Of a stretch of DNA of 64,000 nucleotides, positions 33,500 through 44,322 are shown one piece after another. The stretch lies in contig CP091731.1 in assembly GCA_022009935.1 (NCBI GenBank), positions 1,736,001 through 1,800,000 of the forward strand, given 5' to 3'. The stretch comes from Candidatus Melainabacteria bacterium (GTDB lineage: Bacteria; Cyanobacteriota; Vampirovibrionia; Gastranaerophilales; Gastranaerophilaceae). The position numbers were made by a program, and so were the translations under genes. The notes under the pieces were generated by a model. That model ran no database searches. It was not told the DNA's origin and saw only the letters and a list, made by a program, of their open reading frames with translations. The stretch's first letter is position 1; each line of letters starts with the position of its first letter.

Positions 33500-34575
33500 A
33501 TACTTTATTGCATTTGCTTCTATAGATGATATTTCGTCTAATTTTATAGGAAAATTATATAAACATTTTAATGGTGATATAAAAAAAGCGTGGGGAAAGC
33601 GATGAAGCCCAGCTTAAAGAAATTGAGGGATTACAAAGAAGGTCTGTTCAAAAATTCCTTGCAAGCCGTGATAAAACGGACATTGACAAGGCTTTTAATT
33701 ATATTCTTGAAAATAATATAAATTACTTAACAATTGAAAATGAAAATTACCCAAAACTTTTAAAGGAAATAAATGACCCCCCTTTAAATCTTTTTTATTT
33801 GGGGATTTAACTCGTTGTAATTTTGACAAATGTTTGGCGGTGGTGGGTTCAGAAACGCAAGCAACTCTTCCAAAAAAGTCTTGAAAAATATAATGAGTGA
33901 ATTGAAACAAACAGATTTGTGCATTGTTTCCGGTTTGGCGCTTGGGGCTGATACTCAAGCTCATATGTGTGCTATTGAAAATAATTTATCAACGATAGCT
34001 GTTATTGGCGGCGGTTTTAATAATCTTTATCCGCAACAAAATAAAGAACTTTTTAAAGATATTGTTAATAAATATGGCGTTGTGATGAGCGAATCATGGC
34101 CGGATTTTGAACCCATTGCTTGGCGTTTTCCTCATCGAAACAGAATCGTCAACGGTTTATCAAAAGGCACTTTGGTTATTGAAGCAAAATTGAAAAGTGG
34201 CGCTATAATCACTGCTAACATGTGTTTGGATGAAGGACGTGAGTTGATGTGCATTCCCGGGGATATTTTGAACCCCAACACTGAAGGAATTTATCATCTT
34301 CTTAAAAACGGAGCAACAATGGTCACTTGTGCAAACGATATTTTGGATGCTTTAAATTGGAACATGCCTACAAAAAAGAAACAGGAAATAACAAATCTTA
34401 ATTTAAATGATTATGAACAAAAATTTATGAATATGTCGCTGTGAATAATCCGAATTTTGATGATATAATGATAAAAACTTCTTTAAGTTCAGATGAAATT
34501 TTGTTGCATTTGACAACTTTGGAATTAAAAGGTTTAATAAAACAAGTAGAGGGTAGTCGTTATACGGTAACTTAA
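33483..34575 (+). CDS. dprA: DNA processing protein DprA/Smf
   Basis: Loads RecA on single-stranded DNA taken up in natural transformation. An N-terminal helical domain (MVTNDKYFIAFASIDDIS) leads to the Rossmann-like core: ENYPKLLKEINDPPLNLFYL, VVGSRNAS after a break, LCIVSGLALGADTQAH, TIAVIGGGFNNLYPQQN, ESWPDFEPIAWRFPHRNRIV, GTLVIEAKLKSGAIITA, MCIPGDILNPNTEGIYHLL. It ends in a winged-helix domain (SSDEILLHLTTLELKGLIKQ). About 365 residues, full length. Frame breaks near 33590, 33812, 33835 and 34437. It sits directly before topA, a pairing common in bacteria, with only 3 bases between. Confidence 0.93.
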
Positions 34576-34578
34576 AAT

Positions 34579-37009
34579 ATGCCAAAATTGAAAGAAAAGA
34601 TAATAAAACGAGTGATGAAACGGTTAAGAAGGTAAAAAAACAACCAAAACCGTAAAAAAACAACAACAAAAACAAAAGCCACAAAAAAGGCGACTTCAAG
34701 TCGTGCAAAAAAAGTTGAAAAAGAAAATGTTGAAGAAAAAACTTCAAAACGTGTGAAAGTTGACCCTAATAAAAAGCTTGTCATAGTTGAGTCACCTGCA
34801 AAATCGAAGACTATTAGAAAGATTTTGGGCAATGACTATTTGATTGAAGCAAGCTATGGACATATTCGTGATTTTCCTCCCAAAAGTTATGGGGTTTGAT
34901 GAGAAAAATAATTTTGAGCCGGTTTTTCAAGTTATACCTGAAAAAAAGAGGTTGTGAAAAAACTAAACGACTTGGCAAAAGAGTTGGTAAAGTTTACTTA
35001 GCATCCGACCCTGACCGTGAAGGAGAAGCTATTGCATGGCATGTTCGCCAAGTTCTTGATGTGGACGATGACAAAGTATGCCGTATTGCTTTTAATGAAA
35101 TTACTCCAAAAGCTGTGAAAGAAGCGGTTGAACATTGTCGCAGCATCGATATGGATAGAGTCCATGCTCAGCAAACTCGTCAAATACTTGACAGGTTGGT
35201 AGGTTATTCTATAAGTCCTGTTTTGTGGGAAAAGCTGAAGAATAACAGATTGTCGGCTGGACGAGTGCAAAGTGTTGCTTTGAAAATGATTTGTGAACGT
35301 GAAAAAAGAAATCGAAGCTTTTGTCCCACAAGAATATTGGACTGTTTCTTCTTTGTTTGAAGCCAAAAGACACAGTTTGAAGCGGCTTTGACAAAATATA
35401 AAGGCAAAAAAATTGAAATAAAAAATGAAGAAGAAGCAAACGAAATTTTAAACAAATTAAAGGAAAAAGGTGTTGAATACTCTGTTTCTCAAGTGCAAGA
35501 AAGAGAAACAACCCGAAAACCTCAAGCACCTTTTATAACCTCAACTCTTCAACGTGAAGCTTCCAATAAATTAGGTTATGGTGTTGCAAAGACCATGCAA
35601 ATTGCACAAAAAACTTTATGAAGGTCTGGAAATTGATGGTGAGCCGGTCGGGCTTATAACATACATGAGAACCGATTCTACTCGTATTTCAGACGATGCA
35701 CAAAGTGCTGCTAAAGATTATATTTTGTATAATTTGGGTGAAAAATATTATCCTGAAACTCCAAATGTATATTCAAAAAGCAAAAAAAATACTCAAGATG
35801 CCCACGAAGCTATACGACCGGCATATATTGAAAAAACACCTGAAAGCTTGAAACACTTGCTTTCAAATGAACAATATCGCCTATATAAACTTATTTGGGA
35901 TAGATTTATGTCATCCCAAATGGCAAATGCAAAAGTTGCAAATTTGAGTGTTGAAATAAATGCACTTGATTACACTTTCAGAACTTCATCTTCAAAAATT
36001 ATTTTTGATGGTTTCTTAAAACTATATAATGATGCTGAAAACGAAGACAATGATAAGGACAACAAACTGCCGGATTTGAAAAAAGGTGATTTGGTGAATT
36101 TGATAAAACTTGACTCAAAGCAACATTTTACACAACCGCCAAGCAGATTTTCAGAAGCAGCACTTGTTAAAGCATTGGAAGAATACGGCATTGGACGTCC
36201 GTCAACGTATGCTCCAATTATTACAAAAATTCAACAAAAAGGATATGTCGAAAAAATAGACAAAGCTTTGACTCCAACTATTTTTAGGTCGTACTGTTTC
36301 AGACCAGCTTGATGAACACTTTAAAAATATAATGAATTATCAATTTACAGCCTCACTTGAAACACAGCTTGATGACATAGCAGAGCAAAAACTTGTCTGG
36401 ATCAATGTTTTGAATGATTTTTATCATCCGTTTTTGGATGTTGTAAACTCGGCAAAAGAAAACATGGGCACTGTTTTAATAGACAGCGGAAAAGTCTGTC
36501 CAAATTGCGGCAAAAAAATGCTTGTAAAAACAAGTCGATTTGGCACACAATTCTTAGGCTGCAGTGGCTATCCCGAATGTAAAACGATGATGCCACTTAA
36601 GGCTGATGAAACTGTTGGACAAATGAATGAAAAATCAGACGAAAAATGTGAAAAAATGCCAAAGTGAAATGATTATTAAACACGGTCCATCGATTATATT
36701 TGCAATGTACGAATGAAAATTGTAAACATCGTAAAGCTATTTTGAAAACTATTGGAGTAAAATGCCCAAAAGAAGGTTGTGATGGCGATATTGTGGTCAG
36801 AAAATCAAGGTACGGAAAATTATTTTACGGCTGCAGTAAATATCCAAATTGCGACTTTGTTTCTTGGTATGAGCCTGTCAATGAATTTTGCCCGAAATGC
36901 AAAAAGTATTCTGGTTAAAAATATAACAAAACGCTATAATCGCTTGAAATGCTCAAACAAAGAATGCGATTATGTGCGTAATTTAGATGTTGAAGATGGA
37001 CAAATTTGA
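34579..37009 (+). CDS. topA: DNA topoisomerase I with basic N-terminal tail
   Basis: Relaxes negative supercoils. A Lys/Thr-rich tail of about 70 residues (KKVKKTTKTV, KKATSSRAKK) precedes the TOPRIM domain KKLVIVESPAKSKTIRKILG with ASDPDREGEAIAWHV. Then NNRLSAGRVQSVALKMICER, the active-site region GLITYMRTDSTRIS, NTQDAHEAIRP, ALEEYGIGRPSTYAPII and QLDDIAEQKLVW. Three C4 zinc fingers follow (CPNCGKKM..GCSGYPEC, CTNENC..CPKEGC..GCSKYPNC, CPKCKKY..CSNKEC). About 810 residues. The basic tail is not part of the standard enzyme; histone-like tails on TopA are known in some lineages. Frame breaks number about ten, mostly in A runs. It overlaps the TPR gene by 14 bases. Confidence 0.94.
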
Positions 37010-37923
37010 AAAAATTCATGAGTTGCGTGATATTGTCAAAGCCGACAGTCAAAATTTTCAGGCTATAAGAGAATTGTCTGTTTTGCTTTTGGACGTGGGG
37101 TTTGAATGAAGAAGCTTTTAAAGTATCTTCTTGATTTAGTTAATGTTTTTAAAGATGATGACCCGCGTTTGTACTATAATTTAGGTATTGCTTTGGGAAA
37201 AACTTAACAATTTGAAAATGGCTGAAAAAATTACTTGAAAGCCATTGAACTTAATGAAAATGAAACTGATTTTAATTATAACTTAGGGCTTTTGTATTTA
37301 AGTCAAAAAAGATATGATGAAGCTTTGAAGTATTTTAATAAAGTTATGGAATTTGATAAAAACGATGCAAATACTCATTTTAATTTCGGACAAATATATT
37401 TAAACCTTGGAACGTTTGACAAGGCTATAAATTCTTTCAAAAGGCATTTTCGTTAAATCCGCTTGACAGCATTGCTTTATATAATTTAGCTTACTCTTAT
37501 TTCCAAAACGGTGAAATAAACCTGTCTATTGAAACTTACAATAATCTTATTGAAAAATTTCCTGATTATAGTTGGGCATATTTTAATTTAGGTGCTATTT
37601 ATTTTTTACTTGAAGATAATGACAATGCAATTGAATATCTTAATAAGACCGTAAAAATCAACCCGAAAGATATGAATGCTTATAAAATTCTTACTCAGAT
37701 TTATATTAAGCAAAAAATGTATGATAATGCTAAGTTGACTATTTCAAAAGCTCTTGAAATCAACAATTTTGATGGTGATTTGTATTATTATCTTTCTCGT
37801 TGTTATAAAGATATTGATAATGAAAAATATGTATTAAATCTGAAACAAGCCTTAAAAAACTATCAAAATTTAAGCTTTAATATAGATTTAATAAAAAAAG
37901 AATTAAAAACAGTGCAAGATTAA
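36996..37923 (+). CDS. Tetratricopeptide-repeat protein
   Basis: Soluble helical-repeat protein with at least six TPR units: LYYNLGIALGKLNNLKMAEK, FNYNLGLLYLSQKRYDEALK, THFNFGQIYLNLGTFDKAIN, ALYNLAYSYFQNGEINLSIE, AYFNLGAIYFLLEDNDNAIE and AYKILTQIYIKQKMYDNAKL. Such proteins bind partner proteins; nothing here indicates which. About 308 residues. The ATG at 36996 lies inside the last codons of topA, so it is probably coupled to it. Frame breaks near 37105, 37205, 37230 and 37445. It ends abutting a convergent gene. Confidence 0.85.
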
Positions 37924-38872
37924 TTATTTAATTAATTTTGGGGGTTCATATTCACCTTTTTTAACTTGATTTTCTATATTTTCTTCAATATTTTCCAAAT
38001 AGCTTAAATCAATTTTTAGATTTTCTCTTGGAATGTTTGTCATAAAAGGAGTAACAGAATTTGAATGAATATAGAAATTAGTTTTTCCGTCGCTAAAATC
38101 AAAATAAATTAAGTTGTTATGTAATTTTTCAGGACATTTTTTAATAACTCTTTTGCAAATCCAAACGGTTGTTTGACATTGTTTTCCAATGAAAAAATAT
38201 TTTGAATATCTTTCAAATTATCAATATTAAAAAGGTTTTGCAAACATATATTTTTGACAGGTAATTGGGTTATAATAAGCGATTGTATTGAAACTTGGGT
38301 CTAAAACAACTTGTGGTTTTACTAAATATGTTTTTGGTCTTTGAGGACTAATTGTAACAATAAAGTGTGACATTTTATCATATTTTGATAAATACAAACC
38401 TTTTGCAATATTAATATCAAATTCATTTGTGAATGTTTCTTGTGTATTTAAATAATCATATAATTGTTTTGCTAAATTTTGACAAGCGCCTATATGTTGA
38501 TTTTTCGGAAGTTCATATTTTATATTGCATTGAGTGTAGGTTTTTTTTTCATTTTTATTTTTCTTAATATATAAACTTTGAATTTTGTAAGGAAGTTGAT
38601 GTTTTACTATGTCGCTATAACCATATGAACAATTTTGCATAAAATCACAAATTGTTTTTCTTTGGAGTTGTGTAAACGTTATTTGATTTGTATTTTTTGA
38701 ACCGGTAAGTTCTTGAAGCAACATTGCATATAAATTTAAGACCATTTTTATTTACAGGACCTTTAAAAGCAATATTATTTTGTTTTAATATTTTTTGTAC
38801 AGTATTTTTTTTATATATTTTATTTATATTAGATTTAAAATATAAATTTTCATTATTATTTTTAATTATCAT
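37924..38872 (-). CDS. Hypothetical protein with N-terminal AFKG motif
   Basis: Not recognised. It starts MIIKNNNENLYFKSNINKIY, followed by KQNNIAFKGPVNK, then a largely alpha/beta protein with KTYTQCNIKYELPKNQHIGA, SHFIVTISPQRPKTYLV, VVLDPSFNTIAYYNPIT and a C-terminal part (IYFDFSDGKTNFYIHSNSV ... GEYEPPKLIK). About 316 residues. No clear signal peptide or membrane segment. Frame breaks near 38745, 38245 and 38145. The short N-terminal FKG/FKA motif is shared with the 61302 protein (see findings). It is convergent with the TPR gene and transcribed divergently from the helicase. Confidence 0.6.
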
Positions 38873-38998
38873 TTATTTTCCCTTTATGTTAATACTACAA
38901 CAATAGGGCAACGGTGTCAATAAGATAAAAATACATTATCACAATGAATATTTTTTTTTGCTATAATCGTTATGGTGAAATAAATAGAGAGAAACAAA

Positions 38999-41900
38999 AT
39001 GCTAAACGAAGCAACAAAAATAATAAACAATGCTTTTAACCAAAGTTTTATAAAACGATTGAGCTTATATTTGCACGATTGTGTTCGAGAAGAAGTCAAA
39101 AGTTCAACATTTCGTAATCTCAATCAGGATAAAGATAACAAGTGGGTGTTTTTAAACGAAAAAGCAAATGAGGAAACTTTTTTTAAGAACTATCCCAAAA
39201 ACCTTGTTTTAAACGGACTTGACAGTCAAATAACAGAACTTATGATTCAGTCTGATATGAACCAAAAAGACAAACATTTAATCTATGGTTTTTTATTTTT
39301 AGAGGGAAAAAGTTCAAAGTCGAAGAAAAACAACGAGTTTTTGACACCTTTGTTATACACAAGTGTTAAACTGGAAAGAAATGAAAAGGATATCATTTGT
39401 ACGTCTGTTGATGAAAATATTTCGTTGAATACAGGTGCTTTAGCCGCTTTGCTTTCTAAAAATGACACAAATGATGAAGATGAAACAAACGAACAAATGC
39501 TTTTTGGTTTGCTTGATGTTGTGCCGGAACTTCCTTTGACGAAAGATGCTTTAGACATATTTTTAACTACTTTAAAATCATTAATTCCAGAAATTGAATA
39601 CGAAAAAGAATTGTTGGAGGAAATTGTTACAAAGGACATTTGTTCAAAAGATGAGAAAAAAGAAATAATTATTCAAGAAAATGTTGAAAATGAAAGCGAA
39701 ACAAATGATTTTGGCTGTGAAGCAAATATTGATGAAAACAGCGAAGAAAAACCAAAAACAATAAAGCTAAAAAAATCTGTTTAACTTCAAAAAGTGCTTT
39801 GATTTTGACAAAACGACCTTCTATAACCGCGGGTGTGTTGCATGAACTTACTCAAATTGCTGAAAAACCGCAAGGGATTTTTCGTGAAACAGCTTTAAAT
39901 TGCATAAATGAAGAATATGAAGAATCCAAATCGAATAAAAAAGTAACAAAGCCAAATTTTGAAAATGAAACAAAAAACGAATTTTTTCCTATTGTTCCAC
40001 TTGCAATTAGTGATGCTCAGGAAAAAGTTATTGAAGGGATTGAAAATAATACGATTGTCTCCGTTTTTGGAATCGCCCGAAGTGGAAAATCTCAAACAAT
40101 TGTCAATCTTATTTCTCATTTGATTGCAAATGGAAAAACTGTTTTAATCGCTTCAAGAATGGATAAAGCTGTGGATGTTGTTTGTGAAAGACTTAATGAC
40201 CTTGATGCACCCTTTTTAGCTTTAAGAGCAGGTAGACTTAATTATCAAAAAAAATTAAGCCAAGATTTGGAAAACCTAATTTCTAATAAAATTGACCTCG
40301 ATTTCAACTGTGAAGATTATATTTTAACTCAAAATGAAGATATGAAAAATCTTCTTGAATTGATATCCGAGCTTGAAAATAAATGTGAAAATATTCTAAA
40401 ACTTGAACATCAGTGGCATAGTGTTTATTGTGAATTTAATGAGTTAAATGAAATTATCCAAAATAATTTTAATATTCTAAAACTTAATTTGACAACAAAT
40501 GATATCATTTTGCTTGAAAAATTGATTAATGAAATTGAAAATGCTTTTGAGTCAAAAAATATATTTAAATCATTTTTCTCAAAATTGAAATTTAATAAAT
40601 TAAAAAAGAATTAAAATTGAAAAAAATTGATTTCAACGTGCTTGAACTTGAAAAAATAAAACAGGAACTTTCGTTGTCAAAACTTAGTGCAAAATTAAAA
40701 GACATTGAAACTCAAATATATAAACTTGGAAATATTCATGTTTTAACAAATGAGATAAAAAACAATCGTGATAAAATAAGTGGTTTGGCAAAAAATATAA
40801 TAAAAAATAAAAGACGAAATGCACTAAAAAATCTTTTGGCAGATAACAATAAAATAAGAAGGCTGAAAGTACATTCAAAAGCTATAGTTCAAAGAAAAAA
40901 GAATTTGCAAACAAGATTGCTTGAAGAAGAGGATTTTAAACCATTGCTTGAAGCTTTTCCTTGTTGGGGAATAACGACATATCAGGTTTCCAAATTCACT
41001 TCCTTTGAAGCCCGGATTGTTTGATGTGGTTATAATTGATGAAGCTTCCCAATGTGATATTGCAAGTTGTATCCCGCTTTTATACCGTGCTGAAAAAAGC
41101 GGTTATTGTCGGAGATGACAAGCAGCTTCCTCATTTGTCATTTTTGGAAAAAACAAAAGAGCAATCGTATTTGGCAAAATATGATATACCTGACAAGTAT
41201 CAGCTTATGTGGCAGTTTAGAACCAATTCAATGTTTGATTTGGCGAATTATTATTCAAATGTTCAAGTGTTGCTTGATGAGCATTTTAGAAGTTTTCCGC
41301 CAATTATTAATTTTTCGAATAGAGAATTTTATAATGATAATATAAAAGTTATGAAAGAAGACGACCAAAACAACAAATCGCTTGAGCTTAATGTTGTTGA
41401 AAACGGAAAAATTGATTATGGTGTAACAAGAAATGAAGTGGAGATTGAAGCGATAATAAAAAGGCTATATCAAATTATTTTAGAAGATGAAAAGAGTGAA
41501 AATCCTTTGTCAATAGGCATAATTTCTCCATTTAGAGCACAAGTTGATGCTATAAAAAAGCGTTATCAATGGTTTTGACAACAGATATAATTGAAAGACA
41601 CAAAATTGAAGTCGGTACTGCTCACACATTTCAGGGTGACGAGCGTGACATTATTATAATTTCGTGGGCATTGGCACAAAACAGTTATTTTCAAAGTCTA
41701 ACTTTCCTTCAAAAACCAAATTTGTTCAATGTTGCAATAACACGTGCAAAGAAAAAAGTTATCTCGTTTATTTCAAAAGACCCAAAAACATTGAACAACG
41801 GGCTTTAAAAGACTATTTAGAATACATCCAAAATTATAACAACAAAAACGAATCAGAAGTGCTTAAAGTGAACACAAACAATTACAAAAACTGGTTTGAA

Positions 41901-42179
41901 AAAGAGGTTGCAAATGCTTTGAAAGAAGCAGGTTATGAAGTTGTTGAAAATGTAAAGCTTGCAAATTTCAATTGTGATTTAAAAGTTATAGATAAGAATA
42001 CGAAGAAAAAAGTGTTTGTTGAAATTGATGGAGTGGATGACAACAAAAAATCCCAAGTGTCAAACATGAAAAAGCAAGCTATCATACAGAGGTGTGGGTT
42101 TAAAGTAGTTCGTATTTCTTATCGTGAGTGGTTACTAAGCCAAAAAATATGTATAGAGAGAATAGCGAAGTTTATATAA
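38999..42179 (+). CDS. Superfamily 1 helicase (UPF1/DNA2-like) with C-terminal PD-(D/E)XK-type nuclease domain
   Basis: An N-terminal region of about 260 residues resembles no motif I know. The first helicase half carries a Walker A variant FGIARSGKSQTI, LIASRMDKAVDVV and a long coiled coil (residues about 390-620). Then come VVIIDEASQCDIA (Walker B/DEAS), AVIVGDDKQLPHLSF, EHFRSFPPIINFSNREFY, GIISPFRAQVDAI, VGTAHTFQGDERDII and FNVAITRAKKKVISFI. The last ~110 residues look like a DUF559/Vsr-type nuclease: WFEKEVANALKEAGYEV, FNCDLKV, KVFVEIDGVDD, CGFKVVRISYREWL. About 1,055 residues. Frame breaks near 39783, 40612, 41000, 41090, 41570 and 41800. It stands alone with its own start (AGAGAG). Roles in defence, repair or RNA turnover are all possible. 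Confidence 0.8.
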
Positions 42180-42219
42180 TTTGTAAATAAATGTAAATAT
42201 AAAATATATAAAACTTAAC

Positions 42220-42256
42220 AAAGCCGCGAGCCTTTATTCTAAAGGCTCGCGGCTTT
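42220..42256. terminator. GC-rich perfect hairpin after the helicase gene
   Basis: AAAGCCGCGAGCCTTT and AAAGGCTCGCGGCTTT are perfect 16-base complements around ATTCT. It is far more GC-rich than its surroundings and lies 40 bases after the helicase stop. There is only a short T run after it, so it may be a terminator or a dispersed repeat. Confidence 0.65.
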
Positions 42257-42379
42257 ATATGTAAACTTATGTAACGAAAAATATAGCAAGTTTTACACTA
42301 ATAGTCAATTTTCTTTACAGAAAAGTTTTTATATAAGAGTAGTAAGTTTCTTAATAAAAAGACGAAATGGAGTTTATAA

Positions 42380-43204
42380 GTGGCAACAAAACAATATAAT
42401 GAAAGTAATGTACAAGCATTAGCAGTTAATAATCAATTGAATAATATGTTAAATTATCATATCAAAACAACCATAAAAACTACACCTACACCTTTTGATT
42501 ATATAAAAGAACATTTCTTTAATGAACGCGTTGAAAAATTACTCTCAAAAGTACAGCTATATGAATTTACTGATAAAAAAATAATATTAAATTTAATCCG
42601 TGAAAATTATGAAATAACCAACTTATTAAGAAAACATGATATTGAACTTGAAATAAACATTAAAAATTTAGAATCAATTACAAGTGCTCATTTAAATCCA
42701 ACGCTAGAAATTGCTTATGGAATAATGGAAGAATTATCATCAACTTTTCGTTTTTCTGTTAGCGACAAAAAAGCTATAATTCATGGAGCAATTTTTCACG
42801 ATTTTGGCAAAGTTTTAATACCTGATAATATTTTAAATAGCAAGGCTCATTTAGAAGGCAATGAAAGAAAAATTGTAGAATTACACGCTCAGTTGGGCTT
42901 TGAATTGTTAAAAGCCAGTAAACAATTTGATGAAAAAACATTAAATATAATAAGAAACCATCATAAATTTTTGAATGGTTCAGGTTATCCACAAAATGAA
43001 ATTGAAGTAGATATTTTAACACAAATTATAACAGCTGCTGATATTTATACAGCATTACGCGAAAAACGTTCATACAAAGAAGCCATTTCAAATGAAAAAG
43101 CTTTGGATATAATGAAAAAATTGGTTGAAGAAAATAAATTATCAAATATAGTTTATGAAGCATTAAAAACACTTATTGAAAACAAAAGCACAAAGCAAAA
43201 TTAA
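42380..43204 (+). CDS. HD-GYP-like domain protein
   Basis: Soluble 274-residue protein. An N-terminal helical part (about 100 residues) has no known domain. The HD-GYP-like domain follows: AHLNPTLEIAYGIM, IFHDFGKVLIPDNILN, ELHAQLGFELLKAS, NIIRNHHKFLNGSGYPQN and ITAADIYTALREKRSYKEA. Metal-binding His/Asp residues are kept, but HDIGK is HDFGK and DGxGYP is NGSGYP, so activity on c-di-GMP is likely but not certain. The start is a GTG at 42380 behind GGAG. The frame is uninterrupted. It is convergent with flagellin, to which it may be functionally related. Confidence 0.82.
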   Translation: MATKQYNESNVQALAVNNQLNNMLNYHIKTTIKTTPTPFDYIKEHFFNERVEKLLSKVQLYEFTDKKIILNLIRENYEITNLLRKHDIELEINIKNLESITSAHLNPTLEIAYGIMEELSSTFRFSVSDKKAIIHGAIFHDFGKVLIPDNILNSKAHLEGNERKIVELHAQLGFELLKASKQFDEKTLNIIRNHHKFLNGSGYPQNEIEVDILTQIITAADIYTALREKRSYKEAISNEKALDIMKKLVEENKLSNIVYEALKTLIENKSTKQN

Positions 43205-43223
43205 TTTTTGCCTTGTGCTTTTT
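43190..43223 (+). terminator. Intrinsic terminator of the HD-GYP-like gene
   Basis: AAAAGCACAA..GCAAAA and TTTTGC..TTGTGCTTTT pair with one mismatch and end in a T run. The hairpin includes the last codons of the gene and lies just before the convergent flagellin stop. Confidence 0.65.
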
Positions 43224-43248
43224 CTGTGGAGAGAATATTTTTTTTGAA

Positions 43249-44148
43249 CTAGCTTCCTAAAAGAGATAAAGCTATTTGTGGTAAATTGTTTGATTGCATC
43301 AAAGAATTTGATGATGTTTGTTGTAAAATTTGGTATTTAATCATATCAGAGCTTGCTTTAGCAACGTCAACATCAATGATAGATGATTTAGTAGATTCAA
43401 AGTTTTCATTCATAGTTGTCATATTTGAAGATAATGATTCAAGTCTGTTTGTATAAGCCCCTAACATAGACCTGTCAGAAGAAATTTTGTTAATGGCAGC
43501 ATCAAGTTTGTCTAAATATTGACGAATCATATCACTCGGTCCAAGTTGCACCATCAATAGCATCGTCAGCTCCTGCAGCCTTGACACCATTTCCTAATGA
43601 TGTAATATTAAGTTTAATATCAAGACCACCTGCAGATATATGTAAGTTTGTCATTACTTATCCTATGTCAACTGTGTTTGTTGCTGATAAAGAGTTTGCA
43701 CCTGTTTGAATTACCAAGCTTGAAACTGAACCGTTTAACATTGTTTTTCCGGCAAAAGTTGTAGTTTCAGATGTTACATCAATGTTGGCAATTCTCTGTT
43801 TGATTTCATTCATGATGGCTTGTTTTTTATCATCCTCATAGATGTCACTTGCCGCTTGAATACACAATTCACGAATTCTTAGTAAGTCTTCTGTTGCACT
43901 TTGCATACCTCCTTCTGCGATAGAAATTACGTTAACAGCATTTTCAATGTTGCGGATTGCTTGGTCATTACCACGAATTTGAGCTTTTAAAGCTTCTGAA
44001 ATTGCCAAGCCGGCAGCATCGTCTTTGCATTGTTCACTTTTAAACCTGTAGCTAATTGTTTCATTGTTGCTTCCAAAGATTTCGTGTTTCTGGATAATGA
44101 ATTTTGCGAAATCAATGACGAAACATTGGTGTTTACTCTAATTGCCAT
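43249..44148 (-). CDS. fliC: Flagellin
   Basis: Main filament subunit, exported by the flagellar type III apparatus and capped by FliD. The N-terminal D0/D1: MAIRVNTNVSSLISQNSLSR, LEATMKQLATGLKVNNAKDD, AAGLAISEALKAQIRG, AVNVISIAEGGMQSATEDL and RIRELCIQAASD. The C-terminal D1/D0: MIRQYLDKLDAAINKISSDR, LGAYTNRLESLSSNM and VDVAKASSDMIKYQILQQTS ending ALSLLGS. About 300 residues, so only a small variable domain. RBS AAGGAGAG. Frame breaks near 44020 and 43545. An in-frame TAA at 43658-43660 interrupts an otherwise continuous reading. A sigma-28-type promoter lies upstream. Confidence 0.93.
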
Positions 44149-44187
44149 TTCTTTTTCTCTCCTTATATTTTTTTCTCCACAAAATAC

Positions 44188-44214
44188 TTAACGGAAAATT
44201 TTTCTCATACTTTA
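44188..44214 (-). promoter_or_regulatory. Sigma-28 (FliA)-type promoter of flagellin
   Basis: On the minus strand TAAA (44214-44211), 15 bases, TCCGTTAA (44195-44188). The consensus is TAAA-N15-GCCGATAA, so six of eight -10 bases match at exact spacing. It lies about 40 bases before the flagellin ATG. Confidence 0.7.
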
Positions 44215-44239
44215 GTTAGATTTTCTCATACTTTAGTTA
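44200..44239. repeat. 19-bp direct repeat at the flagellin promoter
   Basis: TTTTCTCATACTTTAGTTA occurs at 44200-44218 and again at 44221-44239, 21 bp apart, about two helix turns. The first copy contains the -35 TAAA. It could be an activator site or a duplicated promoter half. Confidence 0.8.
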
Positions 44240-44322
44240 TAAAATAATATTAAAAGCCTTGAACTCAAAGGATTTTAGATGTATTATGTTATTATTTTTA
44301 AAATACATTAAATGGAGGAGAT

